Positions 12,201 to 27,200 of a stretch of DNA of 64,000 nt are shown one piece after another. Every line of letters begins with the position of its first letter. Position 1 is the first letter of the stretch. Position numbers and translations under genes: made by a program. Origin of the DNA: Ophiura sarsii (Eukaryota > Echinodermata > Ophiuroidea > Amphilepidida > Ophiuridae); the NCBI GenBank assembly GCA_035610835.1, contig CM069445.1:33282811-33346810 (forward strand), written 5' to 3'. The notes beneath the pieces were generated by a model. It searched no databases. It was not told where the DNA came from and saw only the letters and a program-made list of their open reading frames with translations.

Positions 12201-15200
12201 ACACAGGAAAAGTACAGGGTGTCTAAAATTATGATGAAATAATGCATAAAATGAAGGTTTGTATATAATATTCTATGAAATTTAGTTAGCATGGACTATT
12301 TAATTTATAAGAAAATGGTTATCAAAATGAACTACATGAATATCGTTAAAGTTCCTTTTATTTTGAATACAGGGTGGTCCAAAATAGGTCTAAATAGCAA
12401 TTTTTTCATAAATCTATGAACAATTCTGTGAAGAAACACTTCTGGCTTTTTTAGTTAAATGTTTTACTACCCAGGGTAGAAAAGGACCGAAGAGTCACAC
12501 AAATGAAATAGAGAGACTGCGATTTGGCCATTGTTTAATCAATAAAATGAATAAAACTGTGTATTTTTTACATTAAAACACTCCATGAATTGAACATCAT
12601 ATTCTAGTAGAGAATGTCTAGATAACAATTCAATATTATTATTCATAGTAGCAGGCACATGTTATTAACACATGAGAAGTTTGAAAACTTTCCTATGTAT
12701 ATTTTTAAAATGGCATCAATTTCAAAAGTTCTAGTTGTCCGCTATTTTGCGTAGAAACCTATGGGCGCCACATCCACCGGCGCCACATCCACCGGTCCCA
12801 CCCTTGACTCACTCGACGTTTAGATTGATAACTTCACTGTTGCTAAACATGTGGCTTTAATCCTTTTTTTATTCGGTAGCTAGATAAATTGTCTTTAATA
12901 TGATACCAAAAATGTTATGTTTTTTTGACAACTTCTATTTAAAATAGAGACACGTATCACGATTTTAAGGATTTTTGAAACGGTCCCACCTTATTTGATA
13001 TACCTATTAGTGACCTGTGACCTAATGCGTTACGATGTTGCAGATAACTCTGACTGTAGAACAACTACCCGATTTGATCGACGGTCAATATTACCAGTGT
13101 ATATTTGACGATGTTGAAGGGTCCAGAGCGGTCAAGGTTGATAACACACTGAAGTGTTACACTCCTGTGGGGAACAAGATTCCTCCGATACCAGCTGGAA
13201 GTGGTAAGTAACGGAGGCCATTTTGAAATAATGTAGATATGATATTTAAGTCCCGATATAAGTGCTCAACTCCTCGGTATGCACTAATTACATGAAATTT
13301 ATATAAAATAATAATTATATTAATGGAAGTCAAAAGACGTGGTAACAGTATAACAAATATTTCGGCAGCGAGTCCGTGCGTTTTAAAGTCCACGGACAAT
13401 TTTTTGGAGTTTCAAAGTCCTAGGACCAGATCAGACACTAAAGTGTTTTTTCTGAATCTTGACTCTAGTCGACTTCTTTGTTTCAGAGTCTGGGCGTCTT
13501 TAACCTTAGAATCCTAAGATTTTCTCATGAGGGCGGATCAAAAAGTCACTTGTCTCATATTTCAGAAGATGGCCATATAACTTTAAAAAATTATACAGTC
13601 ACATTTCCTTGAAAGGAAGCTTCCCTTGACGCCTACTGATCCATCCATATCCTCGAAGCATGGGAGGTACGCGATATTATTTTTCGTACATGAGTTGAGC
13701 AAAATTGATTTGTTCTGTTTTAATACGAAATAAAGCAAAATTCACTGAATAAAATGATTTTTTTGAAACTGTTTAAAGAAATTAACTGATTTTGCTCATG
13801 CACGATAAAAAAAATCGCAGTACTCCAAAGTATGGATCCTTTTAAGGGTGGATTTCCCTTCAAATGGATACCATTTTCATCAAGGTTAAGTCTGGTAAAG
13901 GCAAGCTTTGTGAGGACTTGCGTTGTCGTGATGCAGCTTGATTCAATTATTATCTTTGGCTCTATATCTCTACTAGATTTACTTAAGAGGCAGCTACAAA
14001 TGTGATGTAAAGGATGACATAACACAATAAAGACAGTATTGTCTTGTGTAGCTGGGGCTGCTTTTTGCGACAGAACTTATACTGATCCGCCCTCTTATCT
14101 CTCACACCAGTAATCTTCAAATGCTGGAAATGTAATACACTAAGTTGTATCGATAACAACCTGCTGTGCTTTGAAAGGTTCAACTTTACCTTTTTATACA
14201 TTTCGCGGTCCTGATGTGACGGTATGGAGGTGCGTGACCGGCCTTGTTTACCTAACTCATTCTGTTCGTCTTCATGTACTGATGTATGTACTTGAAAATG
14301 GTGTCATGATAAAAATGTGTATATATATTTTTTTTAAATATAACGTGACGTTTGTATCATGTTCTTTATAGATCACGTGTCTATGGCATTGAATGTATAT
14401 TCCACCGAAACAGATGTGAAGTTTGTTACTACAGTGTATAACTTTTATGAATGTAGTTCACATGGCATGTAAGTTCTGAATTGATATGCAAGTGAAGTTT
14501 GCGATACATTTTTTTGTAGAGGAGTTTGTCGAGTTTATAATGAGCAAATCGTTTGTGATTGCAAATAGTGGGAGTCAAAAAGAAGTTGACCAGGACCAAA
14601 AAAACAAATTTCACAAACCATATGGAACGCGTATTCAAAGAGCATATTCTTTCACTCAACTTAAAAAAGAATCACTGGAATTAGCGCCAGGAGTTGTGAC
14701 TGTGGCTGTGTTAATAAGAGAATCCAGTGGAAGCTGTTTACGGAATGCTCAATCTTTTGAGACTATCCGTCCAAGTGAGGAGCAAAGAGTACAGATCATT
14801 CAAATTCAAATTCAAAATATATTTACACCTCAGAGATTAAAACAAGGAGCATATTCATCCACTCATCTTGAGAAAAAAATCACTGAAATTGTCCCTTGCT
14901 ATAAGGAGTTATGTCTGTTGTAATAAAATAGTCCATTTTTGGAACTGTCCAGTAATGTCTAAGTGAGGAGGAACGTACTGTAGGCTATGCCTTTTTTACT
15001 AGACAATTTTCGGAGCTGTCAACAGAATTAATTCTTAATGAAAAAGAAACATATACATTTTTAAAAGTTCATTTAATGGTTTCAGAAATACTTTGTTTTA
15101 CACCCGGGTTTACCTGTATTTCTATCTAATGATGATTTACATTAAAATATTGTGTACGGATATCATTTGACAAAACATTACATGGAAATCTGCCATGTTA

Positions 15201-18200
15201 TAACCAAGGGAAGCTGGCAACAAACAACGGAATATATCGTGTGTTCGTCAAATTCAACCAGTGGCGGCATTGGTGGGCAAACCTGCCCCGAAGATCAATG
15301 TCAGTGATTCTTTTTCATGTGAGCGGAAGAATACGTGCTTCACTAGTTTGTCAAATTTGTATGTTCTTTTTGGGAACAGATATTCTTGTGATCTACTTCT
15401 TTTGGACTCTCTCTGTATCTTACAAATGGATTACACAAGTAAAGCCATTGTAATCAAATTGAAATCATACCGTGTAGTATTTTCTTTTACATAGGTGCGT
15501 ATCCTGTGCCAACAGCAGCTGGGTCTGTGATTGGTGTATATATAGTAACCAGTGTACCCATGACAACGGCACATGCGCAGAGGATGATCCAGAGAGCATA
15601 ATCAGTGGAATAAATGTAAATGTACAACCATATCTCATAAATCTTGAAGAATTATATTTTACTGTGTCAATATTAGTCGTACATCTCAGTATTCATACCC
15701 AAGAAAATTAGTATTAACGAGCAATTTTTTTGAATTTTTTTTTTCTTCAAAATTTTTCTAAGTTTCGTTAATATAACCCTAACACTACCATATACCCCAA
15801 AATACCACGACTGGGCACGTTGGTACCACCCGGCGTGGAAGTTTTTTGATGAAAAAATGGACCCAATACATACAGTCTGGGCTATACACTGCCCAGAACT
15901 GTGTGCCAGAGCCGTGGTGAAGTGTGGAATCCCTCGCCTGTGGTGCGAGAGGTCCCTGGATCAAATCCCGGGGGGATCGGGGGGATATTTTGGTCGATTT
16001 TCCGCGTTGAAGAAAAAATTCTGAAAAAAGTGGGGGGAAGTGTTAGGGTTAAGAAACGATGAAGTTAAGATTTATGATATTGAAATTGTTGTCCATATCA
16101 AGTATATAGAGAGACTGTTAAACGGTCTACCTTTTATGTTTGCGATTAAAAGTTTTAGCCATCAAAACTTGGACAACATGTGGCTTTAAAGGGGCATTGA
16201 GAGATACGTATGGAGTGCGCACTCAATTTACCTGGAATTTTCTTTTTTTGCACCAAAGTAATACTTAGGCATATACTAACTATCATGTAAAACCGTTTAC
16301 CTGAATTCGCGGTAAATCATGTAATATTTCACACTTTGATAAATTGTTTGTAGAGTTCGACACATATGGCTTCACCAGAATGTCTATCTAGCGCCATCAC
16401 TTTAACCCCTTTCCCATGAAATATTACGTTTCATGGTTCTATCATAACTTAATATGTTCTTTTTTATCGCCAATCTCTCTGGGCCCCTTTAACACTATTG
16501 GCAAATTAAATGAACTATTTTTACGCATTACAAGAGTTCAGGAGTGCGGATTTTCAATATGAGGAGCATATTAAGCATTAGTACTAGTGGCTGTGAAAAG
16601 AGCCGATCGTTTTAAAGCCAAAAATAATTATTTGTATTTCAAGTATCTGACAAGGACCCGCCACAATGATGATCCATGTATGCACACCACTAATGACCAA
16701 ATAAACTTTTAATTTGTCATTTCCAGAACCCAAACAAAGGGCCTAATGATGGTCCCCAAACATGCCCACAACTGTCTCCCCAGGATGGTCCACGACTGGT
16801 ATCAGTTGGAGTAGACAGGTCAATTAACGTGTCAATACTAAATCTACCAGAAAATAGCAAGGTATTAAATTCAGCGGGTGTGTAGAGGGAGAGACAGTAT
16901 TCCTATAATTATGCAGGATTCAAATGAAATAAAGGGAACATATCGTTGCGCAAAAGAGATTTTATAAAAATTACCAAGTGCATTTTAAGGGAATCAAGGG
17001 ATTTACGAAAATCGGTTGACCAGCTGATATCTTTATTACCAAATTAAAGGTAAGTGTTCTAATTGCTAGTCCGATTTACAATTCTACATGAAAGGTCATC
17101 CTTAAAATATTTGTATTCCCCAGTTTGAGTTCGATTATTTTCAAGCTTAAAAGACATAAATAAATATATTCCACATAAATTATATAGGTATTTTGTCATG
17201 AGTTCAAGTTCTATACTCTTTTTCCATGTGCAATGGGTAACTGTCAGTAAAGCAGTCTTTAAAATTGAAATTGAAACATTTCATGTTCTTTCTTGAAAAG
17301 AATGGAAAGAATGCGTTGAAAAGAACAAAGAAGAGATTAACTGATGTGTGTGTGTGTGACTTAATCATGTTGCTTCTTGCTTCGTGCATTTTAAAAGCTT
17401 TACTTTCATACTGAGAGGATTGGACCAAGCCGATTTTGCTTCCTCATGTTTGCTGAAGCATATCTCCCGTTCTAAATAACCAATTGGGACGCAATAAAAT
17501 TTAAATGAAAGCTTATTTACTCAGCTTTCATAATACATCAAGATTAGACCCGTGTGTTCCTGTCCTTTTAAGATATCTTATGTGCCCGGAGTGTTAACAT
17601 TTTTTGGGTCACCCTGTAGTATGAAAGGACGATAGCAATTATCAGCTAGAACGCACTGATGTCAATTATCTGTCATACACTTTTTTGTCATTGGAAAAAG
17701 CGCCGGTGATTTCGATTTCGCCCCTGACATCACTGAATGACAATTTACGAATTATACTTCTTCCAAGTATCAAAGGGGGTTTGAAGGGAGTAATAGTCTG
17801 ATTGCAAGTCATATTGTTCTTTTAATGTGTAGATTACTAGTTATGGATGTATACTAAATGTAGAAGGACAGCAACAAATGACCAGTGGCACCCGGAGTGG
17901 AGATGACATCCTGTGTAATGATCGTATAGTAAGCGCATTTTACATATTTTTAATTCGTTACTTTTTTTTTATAGCACATGCTATAACAGATTCATATAAC
18001 TTTTAAAACGCCAAGTAGTTTTATTGTAAAAAAAAAATCAGACATGGAATCAAAGCGTTGGACAAAAATATATTATGTTTCGGGATTGTTAGAGGGCCTT
18101 TGGATATATCTAGATTCCTCCAGGTTATCACGCCATATGAACACTTGAAAAAGGTACAGTGATATCGGTCGAAAGCCCTATGTAACTATATGAGTATGTA

Positions 18201-21200
18201 TTTAGGTCACATCCAAATCTTATTTCTACCGAATACTTTCTGCAGTACACATACAACGCAGAGGATCACCAGCAAGACGTGAGATTATCAATTACATGGA
18301 ATGATGATCGAGTGCTTGATGATATTTATGGATTTGATGGTAAGTTCATTTGACATCAGTTATTTCATAATTCAACTATGTGGTTTGGCAGGCGATATGC
18401 ATAAAGAAGATTGGCAGATTATTTTCCAGCCCATATCGAGCAAAATATAAACGCAGCGACCATCAACTAAAGGTGTGGTATGCCATGCACTTTACAACAT
18501 TTTGAGGTACATGTATAAAGGAATACTGTAGTTTAGTCATTCCAATTGTGAGCCGTATCAATCACAGTAGCCTTTACTAAGAAAAATAGCTAATTGGTTC
18601 ATGGATTTTTGGGATTTTTGACAATGGCACCCGGCCCTTGCGACAACACGACGAGGATGTGTATGAATTTCTCGTTAATGTGGCTCTGTTACTCTACAAA
18701 AGACCACAAATAATATATAGACTTTTGGACAAATTGGCGTGAATTAAATTAACAATTACCTTAAAACGGTTTCGAACCCCAGTCTGTCTTCATAATCGGG
18801 GCAAAGAACTACCTTCTAAAAACCACAGAGGCTGTATTAACGTGGATGACAAGATGAACGAGCGCTAATATATACAGGGTGTCCTAAAAAAGGGTGCACG
18901 TGTTTACCCAACTTGTTGACTATGAAGTTCTGATATCTGGTGTAATATATTTATACACATGAAAAGAAGAAACACTTAGCTTTATTTGGTTTTGTCAATC
19001 TTGATACATACCCAGTTTATCAAAGCTACCCAAAATCGACGTTGCGCCACTTTTACAGAAAGAATGATTATGAGCGTCAAAACGATACTAACATTTGGTC
19101 CCAAGCGGCCGAAATACATGTAGTAACAATTAGCTATATGTTGGCCTATAACCATGATTCTATCAGAACCTATGACTCGCGAAACTCAGTTAAATCCACA
19201 CGAGGATCGAGCAAAGGATACAAGCCGAGTAAGAGAAATGAATACATAATATTTAGACTTAAACAAACTGGCGTGAATTAGATTAACAATTACCTTAAAA
19301 ATACACGGTCGTCTCGAACCCCGGTCCCTCTTCACTATCGCGTCGAAGAATTACCCACTAGACCACAAAGGCTGTGTTTACGTGGATGACAGATGAACAA
19401 GCGCTAATGTATACAAAGTCACTGCTGAGACTCTCAAGCGACCGAAATACAATATTAGCTATATGTTGACTAGCGAAATGTAATTAAATCCACATGAGGA
19501 TCGAACAAAGGAAGCAAGCCGAATGAGAGAAATAAATAAATAATATGTAGACTCAGACAAACTGGGGTGAATTAAATTAACAGTGACCTTAAAAATACAC
19601 GGTCTCGAACTCCGGTCACTCTTCACTATCTCGGCGAAGAATTACCACCGCACTCCTTCCGGAGTGTATTCGGTAGTATCCCGGTCCATGCTCATTGCCA
19701 TAGAATAATAGTATATAAAAACTAGAATGCTCCTACAACAATGACATACAAATTTTTGAATGGCTCACCAACAACGGCATCAATGTTTTCCCCATCAATT
19801 TCAGTCACGTTATACAAATGTGAATTTGGACGACCAGATTGCAGTGGATGCCTGTCTGATCTTACCACCATGCCAGAGCTTGAATGCGGCTGGTGTCAAA
19901 GTGATATGATCTGCAGTGTGGAGACAGTCTTGAATGTAGCGGTGGATGGATACCTAAGAATACACATATTAACTGTCCAAATCCAATACTTGTGTCGGTA
20001 ATGTAATAGAACATATTCTGTCAGATCATACATGTAGCTTCACTCGCTTGTTTCAAATTTGATAGAGAGGTTAGAGGTTCAAACATGATGGTGAATTATA
20101 TGCAAAAAAAATGTTTTTGACTCCGAAATGATGAATTGACAAATAAATTTGAAAGTATCTTTATTAGTTAAGAAAAATATCGACTTGCGTGAATAAATCT
20201 GAATGCCTATTATCTCTGTCCTCTGCGGATAAAGAGGTATAAAAACAAAGGTCCATTGATTGTCATTTTCAAAAATATACATCGACCTCAAAGTTATATT
20301 AGTCTCGGCTCAAACCTACGAACAACTAACGCAGGGTATCCTTGCCAGATGACAATATGTTGCTCGCGGTGTTTTCATTTTAGATTTGTGTATAGGTTGT
20401 GATAAATAACTTGTAAGAATGCTGATAAACACTTTTCATTTATATCATTGGTTTCTGTAAGACGTGGCGCCTGCGTTAAACGACTTCCCACTATACACAC
20501 TATGGGTTATTGGACTATGAGGTATTCTTGCCTAGTGAATGATAAGTTATGATGACAACATGATTTATGATTTCAGTACGTGCCAATGGTGTTACCGTTT
20601 TATAATGTGCCTAATTAAACGTAGATATAATGTAGATTAACGAAATGGGTATTGCCTATAAAGTAATTACTTATTTGAGAAGAACTATGATTATGACATG
20701 AGTGACTTAATTAATTGGTCTGAATACGCAGTAATATTTTGTTTAATGAATATCATGCATGCAGATTTGGCCACCGTCTGGTCCATACGAAGGCAACACC
20801 ATCATTGCCGTGACAGGCAGTGATTTAGGGCAAACGTTCGCCGATATTCTATCTGTGACTGTCGGTGGAGCGGCTTGCAGCACTGATGGTTTGCAGGATA
20901 AATACAAAGCAGGCAGCAGGTGAGAAATTTGGAAGAATTTCAAGTTATAGCTTGTAGTTACAGTGTAAATGGCGCTCTATTCAACCGTGTAATTAATGCA
21001 GGCCTGGAACTTAAAGTACAATTTATCTGTACTTGATCCATTACCTTCATTGCCAGATCAGTGGCCAGTAATGACGGAATTAATTCTAGCGCCAATTCTC
21101 TGTGGTATGTAGAAATCTAGGTAGATCTTCTCAATCCTATTGTTACACCTAGACTGGGTCCCCGCGTCCCTCTATATGGCCGCCATCTTTAAAAATGGCG

Positions 21201-24200
21201 GACCAAATATTTGAGCACCCTCGTAGGGGCCGTGTGGAAAATCGGGAAGAGAGGAGGATTCAGTCTATGTTACACCAAACTCTTTGGATAAAGCTTATAG
21301 AACCATAAAAAGTTGCACGGCTGCCCTTTTACTTAGAATTCAATGATAACATTAACATTGTCTGTTTACTCAAATATCCTCCAAGCAGCCTTTATTGTAG
21401 GGCGTTATCCATTACTGTTTCGATACCTATGTGGATATTGATGAGTGTAGCCATGCACACCTACTAATGGATTTTGTAGGGAAATAACATATTACAATCT
21501 TGATGTTTTGCTATTCCAGAATTATTGAGAATGATCTCAAATTAAGAGGAGAAATTTCATTATATTATAGGAAAATTAGATATTTTAAGGTGGATATATC
21601 ATTTGAGAATTATGAGCATATTTTTAACCTGGTAAGTTGTACCTGTTGAACGCTGTAAACTAATATACAGTCATTAAAATAAGTAACTTACCAGGTAATA
21701 AATTTGCTGATAAATCTAAAAGTCCTACATAAACATATTGAATTATAAAGTTGTTGGAAAATTCCCCCTCTTTGATTTGAGACATTGCTCGATAAGAATG
21801 GTTGATTATTGAGAAAATTACAATCCGAAATGTAAGTAAGAAAAGTACGATCTTCATTTTTACATTTTTCTTTTCAACACGGGAAGAGTATGGCAGGTAA
21901 TGCGTGTGTGCCGTGTTAATCAATCGGAACAATGCAACCGACTACCCACATCGCATTATCGACAGGTGAATAAGCACTACCAGTAATCAATCATTTGTCC
22001 GTTAACTAAGTCCGTGTGTAGAAAAGCAAAATGCGAAATGTAAACCTTACTTTATCTTACTGTTGGTACTGTAACTTCATTGATATCAAACCATTCGTCA
22101 CATGCAATGTCTCAAATTATAGAGGGGAAATTCCGCAACTTGATAATTTGATATTTTCAAGTAGGAATAAGACTTTTAGAGTTAAAAAGCATTACCTGGT
22201 TAGTTATTTTATGGCTGTATTTGATACACAAAATAACAGTGGTTCGGATATGGGAAGGACCGGATATATTATAAGGACTTTTACTTCTAGAATTACAGTT
22301 ACCTTTTAAACAATGTCTCTGTGTAGAAAGATTATTCTGCGATGTAACCGAGATCTGTCATCTTGATGTTTGGGTGGTTTTTATTTTAATGTTTTAATTT
22401 GTTCAGTGTGAGTTGCAGGACGTTAGAAGATTACATAGACGCTGAGAGACCCATTCGTGTAAGAGTGATGGGATCGGATGGCAACCCGCAAGATAGCACA
22501 GGAGATGTTATATTTACCTATAGGGTACGAGCAAAGCATGACCAAGTGACCGTATTACTTGGTCATTAAAGTTGTATCGATTCGCGATATTTCTTATTTC
22601 TTCAAAAATGTAATAACCAATGTGAGTTGGGTCGAAGACATTTATTTCAAGGGTCAACGAATACAGAGAAGAAAGTTATAGCGACATCGTTAAATGGTAT
22701 TTAAATGTGATTTCATAAAAGAAATTTGTGATGGAATTTAAAATCATACACATGTTTTCAGTGTGAAACATTTTCATTATCTTTTTTGTAATGCAAATCA
22801 GAATAGAGAAATTACGTCGAAAACCTTTAAGTGGCAATTACTCAATCTTTCATTCCTTCAATTAGTAGCTCTTCTTTTTCCATCATGTACGCATTTCATA
22901 TCTGTTCCAATTGATTTATTCTACTCTAACTCATAGAACCCTTCCATTAGCTTCTTTGAACCTGATGAAGGCCCTTCCGATGGCGGTACCGTAGTAAGCA
23001 TATCAGGCATGTATCTGGATGCTGGCAGCACTATCACAGGAACAGTAGGGTCTCCGTGTGCCATCATCAGGTATCTAAGGGAGTGTACAGAAACACTTTG
23101 GCGTGGGTGCCGGGTAACTGATTTTTTTTTACCCCCCTTTACAAATTGAAAAACTGTTTTGACCCCACTTAACAAGTTGAAAAACTTTATTGACCCCCTT
23201 ACTATAAGATGTAAACAAAGACTTGTTGGCTTCTTTTTACGACGCTGGCGGTCCGTACCATCACACAATTTACAACTTTTCAGATTCACTCAACATGACT
23301 GCCTCTTTCTGCTTGAAATAAAATGTTGAATGAAGATTCGGGCGTAGCGCGCAGAAATTTGCTGTACAAAATGCATTCTAAAACGCGCGTAGCGGCCTTA
23401 GAGGGCAAAAGAAATTGTGTTTATCTCGTTAATGACAATGTTGCACTAAGATTTGCGCGTAGCATGCCGAAATTTATGTTTATCTCGTTAATGACCACCT
23501 TTTTCAACGGTACTTTGTTGAAATTGTGGAAAGTTTCATTTGCACAAAGATTCGCTCCTAACGCGCAGAAATTTACTGTACAAAATGCATTCAAAAACGA
23601 GCGTAGCGCGCAAACAATTGTGTTTATCATGGTTTATCTCGTTAATGAACACCTTTTTCAACGGTACTTTGTTGAAATTGTGGAAAGGTTCATTTTGTAT
23701 ACAGGTTTCGCGGGTCGCACAATTTTACAATGGTCGGTCCGGACGTTGCCTACCCTATCATGATCCAAGTTTCATTTAACACCACAAAATGAAAATATTT
23801 TCTTCACCCTCTTTATTATTTTGCTACACAAATTGTCTTTCTATAGGCCTACTTGACTTATTAAAACTTAACAATTATAAATTAAAGCGCGCGTAGCGCG
23901 CAATTTTGTTGTTGTCCATCCAGGCGTTATACTATCTATTTGGCCAAACTTTTTTGACCCCCCCCCCTTATGTACCAATTTTTTTTGGCAACTTCAAACT
24001 TTTTTGGCCCCCCCCCTTATTTTGCCCAGCCCCTCACCAAAGTATTTCTGAACACTCCCTAATTACTTAAGTCACATTTTGTTTAGCAGTGCTGCGTTTA
24101 TTTAACGATCTATACAACGATCATGGCACCTGTTTTTCTCCCCCCATGATAGATGTATTCCCAAATCCACATATAGGGGTTTAGGGTTAAAATGCAGTTG

Positions 24201-27200
24201 GAACCTATCAACTGTGGATACGTTTGTAACCCAGAGTATGTGTCTCAATAGTGTCTCAGTAGGCCTTACGTAGGTTATCCTGGGCAAAATCTATTTCCTC
24301 TTTAACCGATTCGGGAATGTTACAAGAACTAACATAACTTGTCTGCTATTACCATGATTACAATTATTGCGTCCATAGAGGAAATGAAACTTCTGCAATG
24401 TGTCGTACCACCAGTAACGCCGTGGGCGAGTCACATACACTGGTGATGTCTTTCGATGGAGCCGATAGGACATCTGAGGGCACGTTTACGTACGAGCCCA
24501 ATCCTGAAGTGTTCGACGTACAACCACGAAGCAGTATTCTAAGGTAAACTTTCTACGAAAGCAAATATTCCGCAATAAAAGACTGGTATTACCCGTTCCC
24601 AGAATAAGTATCCAAGGACAAATTAAGTATTGCAATACAATTTTCATTGTCGATATAGGCCTAATACGCGATAGAAACCTGAACTGACCGGCGTTTCCCA
24701 CTGGTTACGCTCTTGACTTGTAAAAGAACATGTCAGGTTTATGGTTCCTATTCTGTTCATAAACAAATTGCAGTACTATTTCAGCACGAGAAAAAAGGAC
24801 CAATTAAATGTGCGATCGATAGCCCCGTCAATCCTGGCTATATACACACACACACACACACAGAGACCCCAATTGGTCCTTTCTTCTCGTGCTGTGTATT
24901 GGAAATGAGACTTTTGAACATAGGAATTTTTTCTTTAAATGGTTCTAATCATGGTTTATCTATGTTGTTAGGAGACAAATTTGGTATCAAATTATGACTA
25001 AAAGATTCATCTAAATGCCTATCTAGCCTGTTTTTGGTTAAAACAAAATGGAATGTTACTCAAAATGACATAAACAAAGTGGTATACTTTCTTTTGTTGA
25101 ACCCTTTATTACACTGTCATTAGCAAATGGGAATATCGGGATCAAATTCCCCAGATGAAAAACATACTCTGTGCAGCCCTGCATAAAAGCAACAACTGAA
25201 ACGTAGTGTGGAATGACAGAGAAAGTTTTGCAAATGCCAGATGGAACGGGCTAGTATACATCAGGGTTATTAGGCCTAATAAAGAGGGTTTTTGGCCCAA
25301 ACGCGACAGACCACCATAAATCTCAAAACCACTTTGTTTTATAATTTTTTAAAGATTTCTATACTTTTATCGTGAAAGGGTATGCATTAAATTACCATTT
25401 TAATCTTAAGTTGCATAATAATTAACAAAGGATTCTCCTAGACTTTATTCACCCACGTATTCTCGGTTGTGAACACCAAGGAGGAACAGAGTCAAGATCC
25501 TAGCTCAATCGAGAGAGAAATAGGACATGTCAGACCATCCAACATGGTCCGACGCATTTTAATACGGGTCAGTGTGCTTTCGCTGACATTTCAGTCTTTT
25601 TGTAAAATGTTTGTATGGTGCTGTTAAAACAAGAATATAGAAAAAACAGGAATAACAGGTGAGCAAGAATTATTTTAAACATTTTGTGTTCTTTCACTGA
25701 GAATCCAAATTGTTCACACATTTTGTGTGTGTATTATACTATTAAAACAAATATATAAGAATTTTAAAGTAATGAATAAAAGAATGTTTAGTTTTTTCTT
25801 CTCTAAAAGCGAAAATAGGGGGACATTTATAGACCGACCGACTCAATTTTCCCGCTCTCGTTTGGGTAAACAAACCATTTTAATGTTAGATCTTGTAGAT
25901 TTTGCTATGATTACAGTTCACGCCACAATTGATTAGTAATTATCTTATGTATGCTTTTCATGTTCTTATTATCTATATAGTGGTGGTCGAATAATTACCG
26001 TCACGGGGAGAAATCTGCACTTGGCACAGGAACCACTGATTATTTTCTATTCAGGAATCCAGAACTTTACTAATGTAAGTGAAATAATATGGCATATTAA
26101 CAACTGAATTATTGTACCAACTTCAGCTATGATATTTAAGAATCAACAATATGGGTTTATGCCTTTAATTTTCATACTAGGCGACGAATAAGTATTGGTA
26201 AAATATTTTAAATCCTTACGCTGATAAAAGCATTTTATGTTTAATATAGCAGAAATGTTGGCAATTCAAAACGGAATTTGACGAAATTCATTGCATTGAC
26301 TATTTTGTCTACTAGATAATAGCTATTATACAGGCTATCCTAAAATGATTAGTGCCCATCGATGCCCAATTGTTTTTCTATCATATTTGCTATACTATAC
26401 CCTTTCATTAGAATTTTAGATCATGAATATTGGATTTATTCTAATGAGGTTACATTCCATTGTGTAAGACATGGTGATTTCACCTTTTTGGCAAAGTGCA
26501 AAAAAATGTGTTTTTAAACAGCTTGTTTGAAAACTAATACATTATCTTAATCTCTTGTCTGCTAATATCTTTGGTTCCTTTCTAATTTAAACTGCTGTTG
26601 TATCATATTGTTGTTCAAACAATTAATACTTCTTCGTTTTGATTCAATTTGAAGAGTAAAATTGGATCGTCACGCATGAGCGATCCCAAACTTTGTTTCT
26701 ATAATGAGCAAGTTTTGACTTCTTTTTTATGTTGGGGATGCAATTTCCTACATTAATATGTTTTGAGGTGTTCAAGTGTGGTATAATTTTGAATTACTTG
26801 AGGGCGATACAGTGAAAATTGGTTAAGCCTTGAAGAAAAAAAATCGGACGAGCCCGCAGGCGAGTCCGATTTTTTTTCAAGGCGAAATTATACCACACAA
26901 AATAGGTTTTCAATATGTTGCACATACAAAAATACCAAAATTATCATTCTTGGTTTGTGTTAAAATATATCAATCATCATATTTTTGTTTCTTTATAGAA
27001 AATATACAAATACGGCAATTATTTATCCGGCATCAGTTATGAAATGTTTCAACTACAAATTACAGTTTCACACCCTTCAAATGTATGGGTCAATCCAGCA
27101 AAAACATTGAACCAATCAACAGCTCTTATTCCAAACTGTCCAATACAGTATAAAAAAAAAATCGGTTGACCGATTTTTAAACTTACAAATACAGTCCAAT

